Below are positions 21,265 through 32,107 of a stretch of 64,000 nucleotides of DNA, in pieces. A model generated the notes under the pieces. That model was given only the letters and a program-made list of their open reading frames with translations. It had not been told where the DNA came from and searched no databases. The stretch comes from Pseudo-nitzschia pungens (Eukaryota > Bacillariophyta > Bacillariophyceae > Bacillariales > Bacillariaceae). The translations under genes were made by a program, and so were the position numbers. Position 1 is the stretch's first letter. Each line of letters starts with the position of its first letter. The stretch spans positions 3,100,001 through 3,164,000 of the forward strand of contig CM074762.1 in NCBI GenBank assembly GCA_037355855.1. Direction: 5' to 3'.

Positions 21265-23755
21265 TGTGACTGATCCTGGTCTTTCGGGAATGCCAAGAGG
21301 CAACAACACGATGATCCCGGTCTTTCAGGAGTGTATGGAAAGAAATACAAGATGGTCCCAGTCTTTTGTGAGTGTAGGGAACCAAATACATAATGATCCC
21401 GGTCTTTCTTGAGTGCCATCTTTCGGGAATGCCGAGAGACAACAACACAATGATCCCGGTCTTTCAGGAGTGTACGGAAAGAAATACAATATGATCCTGG
21501 TCTTTCGGGAATGCAGAGAAACAATGGCACGATGATCCTGATCTTTCATAAGCGCCGCCAGGGAACCAAATAAATGATGATCCCAGTCTTTTGTGAGTGC
21601 AGGGAACCAAATACATGATGATCCTGGTGTTTTGGGAATGCAGAGAGACAACAACACGATGATCCCGGTCTTTCGGGAATGCAGAAAACCAAATGCATGA
21701 TGATCCTGGTCTTTCGGGAATGATCCCGGTCTTTCGGGAATGCCGGTGCACAAATAGTACATGATGATCCCGGTCTTTCGGGAATGCTGAGAAACAATGA
21801 CACGATGGTCCCGGTCTTTTGGGAATGCCGGTAAACAAATTCATGATGATAATGGTCTTTCGGGAATGCAGGGAACCAAATACATGATGATCCCCGTCTT
21901 TTGTGAGTGCCTGTACACAAATATTTGATGATCCCGGTCTTTCGGGAATGCAGGGAACCAAATACATGATGATCCTAGTCTTTCGGGAATGTAGGGAACC
22001 AAATGCATGATGATCCTAGTCTTTCGGGAATGCAGAAAAACAATAACACGATGATCCCGGTCTTTCGTGAGTGGAGAGAAACAATTACACGATGATCCCG
22101 GTCTTTCAGGAGTGTACGGAAACAAATACAAGATGATCCCGGTTTTTCCAGAGAGACAACAACATGATGATCCCAGTCTTTCGGGAATTCAGGGAACCAA
22201 ATGCACGATGATCCTGGTCTTTCGTGAGTGCAGGAAACCAAATGCATGATGATTCTGGTCTTTCCGGAATGCAGGGAACCAAATACATGATAATCCTGGT
22301 CTTTCTTGAGTTCCAGTACACAAATACATGATGATCCCGGTCGTTCGGGAATGCCAAGAGGCAACAGCACGATGATCCCGGTCTTTTGGGAATGCAGAGA
22401 AACAACGACAAGATGATCCCGGTCTTTCGGGAATGAACCCGATCTTTTGGGAATGCCGAGAGACAAGAACAGGATGATCCCGGTCTTTTTGGGAATGCAG
22501 GGAACCAAATACATGATGATCCCGGTCTTTCCGGCATGCAGAGAAACAATGGCACGATAATCCCGGTCTTTCAGGAATGCCAAGAGACAACAACACAATG
22601 ATCCCGGTCTTTTGGGAATGCAGTGAACCGAATACATGATGATCCCAGTCTTTCGGGAATGAAGGGAACCAAATACATGATCATCCCGGTCTTTCGGGAG
22701 TGCAGAGAAACAATTACACGATGATCCCGGTATTTTGCAAGCGCCAACAGGGAACCATATAAATGATGATCCCAGTCTTCTGTGAGTGCAAAGAATCAAC
22801 TACATGATGATCCCATTCTTTTGTGAAGGAGCTGCAATTGATCGACGTTCCTGCTGCTGCTGCTGCTGCTGCTGCTGCAATTGATCGACGTTCCTGCTAC
22901 TGCAAGTGATAGACGACACAAAATCCTGATGATCCCAGTTTTTGCAAGGAATCAAAAACACGATTCTCCCGGTCTTTTGTGAATGCAGGTGAACAAATAC
23001 ATTGTGATCCCGGTCTGTCGGTCTTCGGTCTTATACATGATGATCCCTGTCTTTTGTGAATGCAGTGAATCAAAGCCACAATGATCATGGTCTTTCGTGA
23101 AAGCAGTGAAAGAACGACACGATGCCAGCTACCACAAACATTATGATCCCGGTCTTTGGTGTAAGTGCAGGGAAAAAAACATTTTTTTTTCTCTCTGTTT
23201 TCCTCGTGGCCAAGGATCATCGTATATTTCTTCCTCTACACTCACAAAAGATAAGGAACATAGTGATGTTCTTTCTTTGCATTCACCATGATCCCGGTCT
23301 TTCGGGACACGATGATCCCGGTCTTTTGGGAATGCAGGGAAGCAACACAAAAACAGGATGCTTCTGGTCTTTCGGGAATGCAGAGAAACAATGACACGAT
23401 GATCCTGGTGTTTCGGGAATGAAGAGAATCAAATACATGATTATCCCGGTCTTTCGGGAAAGAAGAGAAATAACTACACAATGATCCTGGTCTTTTGGGA
23501 GTGTACGGAAACAAATACATGATGATCCCAGTCTTTTCATGATGATTCCGGTCCTTTGTGAATGTAGGGAAACAACGACACGATGATCCCGGTCTTTCGG
23601 GAATGTAGAGAAACAATGGCATGATGATCCCGGTCTTTCGGGAATGCAATTACACAGTGATCTAGGTGTTTTGGGAATGCAGAGAAACAACAAAACAGTG
23701 ATCTCGGTCTTTCGGGAATGCAAAGAAACAACGACTCAATGATCCTGGTCCTTCC
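21265..23755 (-). repeat. 41-bp satellite array, left arm
   Basis: Roughly sixty diverged copies (estimated from length) of a 41-bp unit whose core on the plus strand is GATGATCCCGGTCTTTCGGG followed by AATGC and a variable tail (AGAGAAACAAC, AGGGAACCAAATAC, CGGTACACAAATAC). Spacing between neighbouring cores is 41 bp where I counted (21617, 21658, 21699). Read on the minus strand, the unit is open in all three frames, which produces overlapping frames full of ERPGSS and RKTGII. These look like by-products of the repeat, not genes. Confidence 0.85.
22851..22912. repeat. CTG tract with AATTGATCGACGTTC spacer
   Basis: CTG repeats at 22851-22878, then GCAATTGATCGACGTTCCTG and a shorter tract. 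Related copies lie at 23757-23825, and in the opposite orientation at 23967-24015 (CAG tract with AACGTCAATCAATTGCAG), marking the mirror symmetry of the element. Confidence 0.8.
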
Positions 23756-24039
23756 TCCTGCTGCTGCAATCAATCAACGTTTCTGCTGCTGCTGCAATTG
23801 ATCTACGTTCCTGCTGCTGCTGCAAAGGATTAACATTCCTACTGGAAGGAAACAAATGGTACAGGATGCTCCCTATCTTATTTAACTAGGCATACCTTGT
23901 ACCTTTGCTCAAACCTGTCCTTCTGGTGCTCGCAACTCTGCCAGCAAGCCTGCAAGAACGTCGATCAATTGCAGCAGCAGCAGCAGCAGCAACAGGAACG
24001 TCAATCAATTGCAGCTCCTTCACAAAAGAATGGGAGGAT

Positions 24040-24780
24040 CATCGTGTCGATGTTTCCACAAGGGACCGGGATCATCATGTATTTGTGTACCGGCACTCAC
24101 AAAAGACTGGGATCATCATGTACTTAGTTCCCTGCCGGCGCTCACGAAAGACCAGGATCATGATGCCATTGTTTCTCTGTATTCCCAAAAGACCATCGTC
24201 ATGCATTTGGTTCCCTGCATTCCCAAAAGACCGGGAGCATCTTGTCGTTGTTTCCCTACATTCACAAAAGACCGGGATCATCATGTCTGTATTCCCGAAA
24301 GACCAGGATCATCATGCATTTGGTTCCCTGTATTCCCGATTCATCGTGTAATTGTTTCTCTGCATTCCCAAAAGACCAGGATCATCGTGTTGTTGTCTCT
24401 CGGCATTCCCGAAAGACCGGGATCATCATGTACTATTTGTGTACCGGCATTACCGAAAGACCAGGATCATCGTGTTGTTGTCTCTCGGCATTCCCGAAAG
24501 ACCGGGATCATCATGTACTATTTGTGTACCGGCATTACCGAAAGACCAGGATCATCGTGTTGTTGTCTCTCGGCATTCCCGAAAGACCGGGATCATCATG
24601 TACTATTTGTGTACCGGCATTCCCGAAAGACCAGGACCAGCATGTACTTCGTTCCCTGCCGGCGCCCACAAAAGACCGGGATCATCATGTATTTGGTTCC
24701 CTGCACTCCTGAATGAACAGGATCATCATGCATTTGGTTCTCTCCACTCTCGAAAGACTGGGATCATGATGCAAAAAAAC
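24040..24780 (+). repeat. 41-bp satellite array, right arm (opposite orientation)
   Basis: About seventeen units (by length) of the same satellite, now with CCCGAAAGACCGGGATCATC on the plus strand. A higher-order block containing TACTATTTGTGTACCGGCAT recurs at about 24430, 24514 and 24600. Open frames on the plus strand (for example 24009-24716) mirror those of the left arm. Confidence 0.85.
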
Positions 24781-25317
24781 GGGAATTCGACGTCAAGATG
24801 CTGTCACTCGATTGTATGGTCGCGTGTAGAAAATGTACCAGTGTCTACATTAACCATGATGGATCAATTTTTGGCAATTTTTCGAAAAAACCACTAACTA
24901 CAGGGGGCCAAAGCTATGGATGTAAGTCACCGATTTCAACAGGAGTTGTTGCAAACAGTCGGTTTATAGTGTTTACGAATAGGTTGTAACTTTCGTTGAG
25001 GAGGTTTCCGTTACTGGGAGGAGGTATTTGGTCAGATAGTGAGGCAACAATCTGTCACTCCGACGTGATTCATTTTAGTTTTTCACGGGTACTAGTAAGG
25101 TTTTCGTTACGGGTAACCTTACTTCGTACGATCCTGATGTTTTCTCGAAGTATTTTTCTGTGTGCCCTTAGCGCAAATGCAAAATCTGAGGTCTGGCTGT
25201 ATGCTGTATTGAGTATGGTGTTAGTACGCAAAAAATCGGGTGATTCGGACCCCAATGCAAACTCGATACGCAAAGTACATAATAATGAAAATATGATCAA
25301 AAACAGGGTCCTTCGTG

Positions 25318-25412
25318 TACTACAAAGTTCCTATCAGCTGTCCCCCGGTTTCCGTAGAAATTAGTAGTTGATGATGTAGAATCAGGGGACAGCTGATAGG
25401 AACTTTGTAGTA
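25318..25412. mobile_element. CAGCTG-type MITE, copy 3 (95 bp)
   Basis: TACTACAAAGTTCCTATCAG and its complement at the ends, TA at both edges; nearly identical to the copy at 12935. Confidence 0.92.
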
Positions 25413-27401
25413 ATGTACACGCCAACCACGAGGGAAAAACAAAAATAAAGTAACTACCGGTACGGTCAACGGTACGTATGTACGGTATTTTTTCATGTCA
25501 CTTGTCACATCGATCAAACATCGTATCGAGAGTGTCGAGTAAGGTAATCTTATCCCTTCACACCATAATCTTGGTACTCAGGAACCTAATGCTTCTTCGA
25601 TCTTTTCGTAGTGAGAACTGACGATGATGACCGAAACAAACATTACTTGTACCTCGTGCGAGCTCGTGGCGATCTCTTAATCATCTCAACAAGCCAATGG
25701 AAACTGTGACTGCTTTGATAGGATCTCATTCTCGGAATCAGTGAGAAACCTAATCAGTACCGTACCGTTACGACCCAGGCAACCGGATATTCCTCTATTT
25801 AGTCGGTTCGAAAGCGATCAAAAGTGATTCTGAAAATGAATTTGGCACACGCTTGTGCTCGTACGTACTGGTAAGTTGAAACGGAATTCAGAGATGCAAC
25901 ATGGAACAAAACAACGGGAAAGATGTCGAAAGCATGTGCAGTTTGCTTTGTTCCAATACAATGTTCGGTCTTGTTCCAGTCCAAGCCATGCTGCTGCTGC
26001 TGCTGCTGTAGATCTATTCCAAAACAAAATCCAAAGGATTCGAAATCTGGAAGCTTTATATGTTACAACCACCGAAAATTTATTTCGTGAAGATAACTTC
26101 CATTGGCGCTATGATGGATATGGAGAATGGTTCTGCATGCTGGGTAGCATTCCAATGGCTATGGTACTGACAATTCGAGCTTTGCACCTTTGTTTGTATC
26201 CTATCCTTGTTTTCGTCTCAATGCTCATGCTGTAATCAAAAGCGATAGACAGATTTTGTCCTCACCAAAGCTTCTCGCAATTTCTTGTGTTGGCTTTTCG
26301 TTGTCAAACTTTCTTGGGGTTCAACCGACCTCTCAGCTGAGTTGAGATACAAGCGACAAGGGATGTGATAGTTAATTTGCAGAAAAAGGCTTCCAATCCA
26401 ATTGTTGCAGAAGAAAAACGGTTGGATCAACAGGTGGATAGATTGTGGATTATTGACGCTCGAACGAATGAATAGACCAATCCGTGACATAAAAGTCCCG
26501 ACGGAACCAAACCAACGCCAGTGACACGATAGATTGCATCAAGCTGGTACGTGAAGTCCTTTTTGTTTAAAAAAACATCTACAACGCACGATGAAGGACT
26601 CGCAGAAATTTGAAGGTCCATGGCAGGTTTTGGTTATTGAATCAAACTTTGCGATATAGCTACAATGATAAGAGAGATTCTACGAAATGGGTGATCATCA
26701 AGCACCAAGAAATGGTGTCAACTTTTTAAAGCACACTCTTCGGAAACATTTATCGAGGCGATTCGCCCCGAAAGGAACAATGGTCTCAACCACCCAAGAG
26801 GAAATCCATCACCTCTGAAAGGCAACAAGAGGTCGCTATCGCAATCTTTCGATCCGCCCATTACAATGGCCATTGTGGTGGCGAGAGCAACGAGCACCCA
26901 TCGAATGAACACAACAGTGATAGATCAACATCCTGCTTTCGACTTGGCACAATTTCTATCAAGCGATCTACCCGTTACATTTGGGTAGCCGAAATCTTTT
27001 GAATAGAAAACAATCAAATGTTGTTGTTGTTGTTGCTCGTGATCTGCCCTACAGACATCGGGTTTTACCTTCTTGTTTAAATTAAAATATGTACCAGTTG
27101 GTCATACAATATGTATTCTTTTATGGACCTTGGCTTTTCGAAATCGTCGAAGAGAGGATTGACCAAACCAAATTCTATATTGAATTTTCCCGATTTTTCT
27201 TTTCGTTTTCAAAAAGCCTCGAAAACAATTCCCGTGAGTGGCACTGCCCCGGAAAACATCCATTCCGCACCCGTGTTCCGTTTCGTCCCATCGGAGTGAG
27301 TCACACGCAGGTGTAGTGAATCGGAGTCTCGTCCAATCTGCAGGCAGTTCGCGATAGAATCAAACAAGCCCCGCTTCGTACCCGAGGAATGAGTGTTGGG
27401 A
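25413..27401. other. Intergenic with weak small open frames
   Basis: A plus-strand frame with an ATG at 25897 (to 26235) encodes 112 residues with an Ala run from GCT repeats and a hydrophobic C-terminus (IPMAMVLTIRALHLCLYPILVFVSMLML). Minus-strand frames at 26236-26490 and 26427-26621 also start with ATG. None resembles a known family, so I do not call genes. A possible GTG-initiated signal-like segment lies at 26718-26912 (-). Confidence 0.35.
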
Positions 27402-30400
27402 TCAGAGTTCGGAACTCGCCCGTCGTCGGCCGTGCGTGTCGTTCATCGCGAACCAAAGCAAGGGAAGAGCCACCACCGCCGCTGCTGTTGCTAGAACTAC
27501 GGGGATCCACACCCGACGGGACGCAGCGGGAAGGTCCTCGTGGCTGTTGCTGCGTGGTAGTGTTTGTTTTGGATCGTCGCTGCTTGGTTTGTTGCCCTCA
27601 GGAGTGAGGTCGGGTGTTTGTGATTGTGCTCCGGCAGATTTGATTTCGGATTTTGCGTCTCCATTGTCTTTACAAATACTATTGCTTCTCTCCATAACAG
27701 CCATACCCGTATCGATTTCACCGAGTTCGATTGGCGCTTCGCCACAATGCGAAACGACTTTCTCTGTCCTCGGTTCCCTGTTTTCCTGGTTTTCTTCCTC
27801 CTCCACTTTTCCCTTTTGCGCAATCTCGTGGTCTGACATTTCATCGGCTTGGCGCGGTTCCGGTGGCGTGTCGGGCGAAGAGTTGGAGATGAACTCCGCA
27901 GATTCGTCATCATTGTTATCATCGTTGTGTTCCCCAGATTCGTGATGTTCTGGATTCTCTATGTTGTCGTCCGCACAGCTTTCCTTTGTTTCAGACTCCA
28001 CTCTGGATTCTTGCACCTCGGGCAAAAAGTTGGAAATGAACTCGGTCATTTCGTCGTCGTCGTCTTCGTCGTCGTGTTTTGCGGTTTCATTCTCTTCCTT
28101 AGTGTCGTCCTGTTGTGGTCGCTCTACTTCGTCTTCTCTGCTTTTCATGAACTCAGACTCGACATTGGGCTCTTTGGCTCCTTGCGCTTCAGGCAAGAAG
28201 TTAGAAATGAACTCAGCTAATTCCTCGTCGTCATTGTCATTGCCTTTACTGGTTTGTGTCTTCTTGGCTTCGCGCTGTTCTGGTTGTTCCTTCTCGTTGT
28301 CGCCGCACTCCTTGGACTCGGGCTCCACATTTGGTTCTTGTCCTTCAGGCAAGAAATTGGAAATAAATTCGGCCAATTCGTCCTCATCGTCATTGTCCTT
28401 GCTGTCATCCGTTTGGTTCATGGTTTCAGTCTCATCCTTTGCTTTGTGCTGTTCTGGTTTCTCGGTGTCGTAGTTGCTGCTGTCCTTGGTTGCGGACTCC
28501 GTACTTGGTTCGTCCGCTTCGGGTAAGAAGTTCGAAATGAACTCGGCTAGTTCCTCGTCGTCATTGTCATTGTTGCTGTCACGTTTCTTGGTTTGAGCGT
28601 CTTCCTTCGTCTTGAGCTCTTTTGGTTCCTCTCTGTCCTCCTCACTACTCTTCTTTGTCTCAGACTTTACACTGGGTTCTTGTGCGTCGGGCAAAAAGTT
28701 GGAAATGAATTCGGTCATTTCACCGTCGTCGTCGTTGTCATCATCCTTTTCTGTTCTACCTTTGTGATCTGACTTGCCCTTGTTGGATTCTTGCGATGGT
28801 GGTAGCTCGTCGGGCAAAAAATTGGATATGAACTCGGTCAATTCATCATCGACCTCTTCTTCCTGGACTGTGTTGTTTGCTTGTTCTGCTGTTTCCTCCT
28901 CAGATTCTTGCCGTTCTGGTTCCGGTTCTTCCTCCGGCAAAAAGTTGGAAATGAACTCGGTCAATTCTTCGTCATCCTCCTCCTTCTTAATGGTGTTGTT
29001 GGCTTGTTCTGTTCTTTCCTCCTTGGATTCTTGCTGTTCTGGTTCCGGTTCTTCCTCGGGCAAAAAATTGGAAATGAACTCGGTCAATTCTTCGTCATCC
29101 TTCTCCTTCTTAATGGTGTTGTTGGCTTGTTCTGTTCTTTCCTCCTTGGATTCTTGCTGTTCTGGTTCCGGTTCTTCCTCGGGCAAAAAGTTGGAAATGA
29201 ACTCGGTCAATTCTTCGTCATCCTCCTCCTTCTTAATGGTGTTGTTGGCTTGTTTTGTTCTTTCCTCCTTGGATTCTTGCTGTTCTGGTTCCGGTTCTTC
29301 CTCGGGCAAAAAATTGGAAATGAACTCGGTCAATTCTTCGTCATCCTTCTCCTTCTTAATGGTGTTGTTGGCTTGTTTTGTTCTTTCCTCCTTGGATTCT
29401 TGCTGTTCTGGTTCCGGTTCTTCCTCGGGCAAAAAGTTGGAAATGAACTCGGTCAATTCTTCGTCATCCTCCTCCTTCTTAATGGTGTTGTTGACTTGTT
29501 CTGTTGGTTCCTCCTCAGATTCCTGATGTTCTGGTTCCGGTTCTTCCTCGGGCAAAAAATTGGAAATGAATTCGGCCAATTCGTCATCGTCGTCTTGGTT
29601 GCTCGACTTTCGAGCCGAGGCATCTCTCTGAGGGATGCTGTCTTCGCGAGGCTCCCCGCCGTCACTGCTCACGGGGCTCTTCTCCTCCTTGTTGCTGTTG
29701 TTGTTGCTGCTGCTGGGGGTGTTCAAAGTGCCCGTGGCCACGACCGCAACCGCCGCCGTTTGCGACGCCCGTTCCCGTCGCCGAGTCATAATGGCCACGT
29801 CCTTGTTCCAGGACGCCTCGTCGTAGTGCCCGAGGTACCGGAGGGCCGATCGCTGGTTCGGGGTCAGGTCGTTCCAGGGCTGGAAAAAGGCGGCAAGATC
29901 CTGGGAGTCTTCGTTCCACAGATCTTCCGTGTAGCCGACCTCGACCGCGTTGACCTTTACCAGGGGTGGCAGATCCTTCCACTCCAGGTCGGAATCCAGG
30001 ATCCAATTGTAGGGATGCGGATGCGATGGAATCGAATTCGATTTGGGAGACCCTTGCAAGTGGTTCGATTGCTCATCCTTTCCTGCCTGGGAGTTGTTTC
30101 GTTGTGGTTGTGGTTGCTGCTGCTTCTTGGATGACGACGACGGCCGGCTCTTCGCAGCCGATGCAGCATTGGTGCTGATGCCCGCCATGGAAGACGGCAG
30201 TCCACCCGACGTCAAAAAGTCCAGAATGTCCTCTCGGGGCAACTCCATGATTTCGTTGAGACGATCCTGCAGGATCTCTGCCTTTTGGTGGAGGATTCGT
30301 TCCTCGATTTCCTTGGCGGTGTGCGGGGGCGTTGGGGTTTGACGCGGAGAGCTGCTGCCGCTGCCGCTGCTATGAATGTGGATTCCGGTGGTCTCGTCGG

Positions 30401-30734
30401 CAGAACCCGGACCCGGAGACGCGTCGTGATCCACGACGGCATCGTGGGCGTTGTATTCGAACTCGACATCGTCTTCGTCGTTTTCGACGGTGTCGTCGTC
30501 AAAGGAGCAATCGTCGACGGACGTCGGAACCAACAAATCCACTAGCTTGGCCTGGACCAGTTCTCGAATCTTCGACATCATCGAGTTGTCGTGGATTTCC
30601 GACTTGGAAAACCACAGGTTGGGCTTTTCGCTGGGATCCACCCGCGGAATTAGCATCACCGAGTTTTTTTCCTCGCAAAAGGACACCGAGCCCGCATCGG
30701 AGGTCGATGCTCGAATCGCTGGAGCCGCCACCAT
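27402..30734 (-). CDS. Tail-anchored acidic protein with 13 EFISN modules
   Basis: 1110 residues from the ATG at 30734; the longer frame lacks an upstream ATG, and TTCTTTCTCAG just before it looks like a splice acceptor of a 5'-UTR intron. N-terminal third: a helical part with LQDRLNEIMELPREDILDFL, then two copies of a short helical module found in many diatom proteins (LPPLVKVNAVEVGYTEDLWN, LTPNQRSALRYLGHYDEASWN). Residues about 390-1000 hold 13 modules of 40-60 residues, each opening with DDEELTEFISNFLP (last copy EFISNSSP). The first six are near-identical (EEEPEPEQQESKEE...NNTIKKE); the rest have diverged. The C-terminus has one membrane helix, VWIPVVLATAAAVVALPLLWFAM, and a basic tail. 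Inference: a membrane-tethered scaffold presenting many copies of one short binding motif to the cytosol. Confidence 0.85.
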   Translation of the reverse strand: MVAAPAIRASTSDAGSVSFCEEKNSVMLIPRVDPSEKPNLWFSKSEIHDNSMMSKIRELVQAKLVDLLVPTSVDDCSFDDDTVENDEDDVEFEYNAHDAVVDHDASPGPGSADETTGIHIHSSGSGSSSPRQTPTPPHTAKEIEERILHQKAEILQDRLNEIMELPREDILDFLTSGGLPSSMAGISTNAASAAKSRPSSSSKKQQQPQPQRNNSQAGKDEQSNHLQGSPKSNSIPSHPHPYNWILDSDLEWKDLPPLVKVNAVEVGYTEDLWNEDSQDLAAFFQPWNDLTPNQRSALRYLGHYDEASWNKDVAIMTRRRERASQTAAVAVVATGTLNTPSSSNNNSNKEEKSPVSSDGGEPREDSIPQRDASARKSSNQDDDDELAEFISNFLPEEEPEPEHQESEEEPTEQVNNTIKKEEDDEELTEFISNFLPEEEPEPEQQESKEERTKQANNTIKKEKDDEELTEFISNFLPEEEPEPEQQESKEERTKQANNTIKKEEDDEELTEFISNFLPEEEPEPEQQESKEERTEQANNTIKKEKDDEELTEFISNFLPEEEPEPEQQESKEERTEQANNTIKKEEDDEELTEFISNFLPEEEPEPERQESEEETAEQANNTVQEEEVDDELTEFISNFLPDELPPSQESNKGKSDHKGRTEKDDDNDDDGEMTEFISNFLPDAQEPSVKSETKKSSEEDREEPKELKTKEDAQTKKRDSNNDNDDEELAEFISNFLPEADEPSTESATKDSSNYDTEKPEQHKAKDETETMNQTDDSKDNDDEDELAEFISNFLPEGQEPNVEPESKECGDNEKEQPEQREAKKTQTSKGNDNDDEELAEFISNFLPEAQGAKEPNVESEFMKSREDEVERPQQDDTKEENETAKHDDEDDDDEMTEFISNFLPEVQESRVESETKESCADDNIENPEHHESGEHNDDNNDDESAEFISNSSPDTPPEPRQADEMSDHEIAQKGKVEEEENQENREPRTEKVVSHCGEAPIELGEIDTGMAVMERSNSICKDNGDAKSEIKSAGAQSQTPDLTPEGNKPSSDDPKQTLPRSNSHEDLPAASRRVWIPVVLATAAAVVALPLLWFAMNDTHGRRRASSEL

Positions 30735-32107
30735 TCCTGAGAAAGAACGATGGATCAATAGAAAAAAGAATACTCACACCAAAAAAAGAGAAACGATCTC
30801 TCGGAATCAATCAATCAATCAATTCAGGAATGATCTATCGTTGGGAGTTGCTTGCTGCTAATGGCTCTTTACTGTCGTTGTAATGCGCGAAGAACACGGC
30901 AATGTCTGTTGTTTTAGAAAGAATGAAACTACGGTACGGTAAACCTTACCGTGCGTGTTTGATGTGTCGGATGAAGTGACCCAATGGTGATATTCAACAG
31001 TAGAAAGTGACATCCAGAATAGAAGAATTAAGATTACTGCATCACCTCACCACTTCGTCACGTCTAGATTTACCGTACAAGTTGAAAGTACGATTACGGC
31101 ACAAACAGACATCACACAACATCATCTAGGTAAGGTTAACCTTACTCACTACTGACTGAAGGAACATACGATCAACGTCAATGTCTACGTATCGGGCTTA
31201 CGTGCCTCGAACAACCCAAAATAGTGCACCAGAATCTCTTTATTTTAAGTTGCGGTAAGTTACTATGGAATACGACGTCGACGACGACGACGACGACTCT
31301 TGCTCCATCCGCCTCAAATTGTTGACATACCAAAGCCCTTTTTTCCCATCGAAAAAGACTTCAATATGCCCCGTAAGTGATGGAGCCAAAAAATGAAAAC
31401 AAAATCCGCGCCGAAGGTCCAAATTCGGGTAGTTCTTCAGCGGGAGATGACTCCAAGACCAGTACGAAGTAAAAGAATGAATGAATGAATCAATATCGAG
31501 TTGTGACCTTTGGCTGAAGGTCATTGCAAGAGTAAGTTACTAGTAACCGTTATTAGGAAGTTTACATGTACAATAAGTACCGTAATGCTTAGAAAACGAC
31601 TGGAATGTGTTCTTCTTCTGTCGCCATCGTTTTCTCTAGTACGTCCCACATCGATATGTCTACTACTACTAGTTACTCGTACCTTACCGGTATGGGATCG
31701 CATTGCCATTCAAAAATAGAAACAATGCAGCAATGTACTACGAAGTACTTTTGTTTTAAATAATAGAAAATAGGCGGCACAATCCTCGTATCATCTTTCC
31801 AAAAAGATATAGTTCGGCATGGTGTGTATACGTGTAGAATAGCTACTAGCTCTATAGATATCTTTTTATCTGAAGTATAAAATAGTTTAGCATCACCGTA
31901 ACAAGCAACAAGAATCCAAAAGTCACTTCTCTCGACAGCGAGTCGATTGCAGGAGGTTCCACAGATGCAAGTGCTGGTTCCCGATTGCAGTTGGTGCCCA
32001 CACCAATCATTGCTCGCAACGCGGAGCGTAGGTTTTGTCGGAAACCGGTCGAACACTATCTCTACGTCCACGTCCACGTCCCTAGTGACAATTCGCGAAA
32101 CACTCCT
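30735..32107. other. Intergenic between two minus-strand genes
   Basis: Holds the upstream region of the EFISN gene and the 3' flank of sideroflexin. A minus-strand frame with an ATG (31524-31240, 94 residues) ends in a Ser run from GAC/GTC repeats and is not recognisable. Two GGTTAACCTTAC-type words lie near 31130. Confidence 0.4.

Larger units (their letters stand above)
20848..25092. mobile_element. 4.2-kb TIR element carrying inverted satellite arrays
   Basis: Ends are a 30-bp inverted repeat with one mismatch: GTACCCGTGAAAAACTATAA at 20848 and the complement of GTACCCGTGAAAAACTAAAA ending at 25092. The outermost GTAC is either part of the TIR or a 4-bp target duplication. About 280 bp of unique left end and 296 bp of unique right end are shared with the 665-bp element at 47333-47997, which lacks the middle. 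The interior (21.2-24.8 kb) is 41-bp satellite plus CTG/CAG tracts, in minus orientation on the left and plus on the right. No transposase, integrase or other enzyme motif is visible in any frame, so mobility would need factors from elsewhere. Confidence 0.8.

Noticed and set aside
21265..24780. CRISPR-like array
   Set aside because: Units are contiguous 41-bp satellite with gradual divergence, no constant repeat/unique spacer pattern, and the genome is eukaryotic.
21192..24897. Many ORFs of 60-274 codons with RKTGII/ERPGSS repeats
   Set aside because: They are translations of the 41-bp satellite, open in several frames at once; no sign of a single preferred frame.
26718..26912. Signal-peptide-like minus-strand frame
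   Set aside because: Starts with GTG, is 64 codons long and has no supporting features.
28774..30134. Long plus-strand frames (250 and 417 codons) opposite the EFISN gene
   Set aside because: Mirror of the repeat modules; hydrophobic or Ser-rich nonsense that shifts with the repeat.
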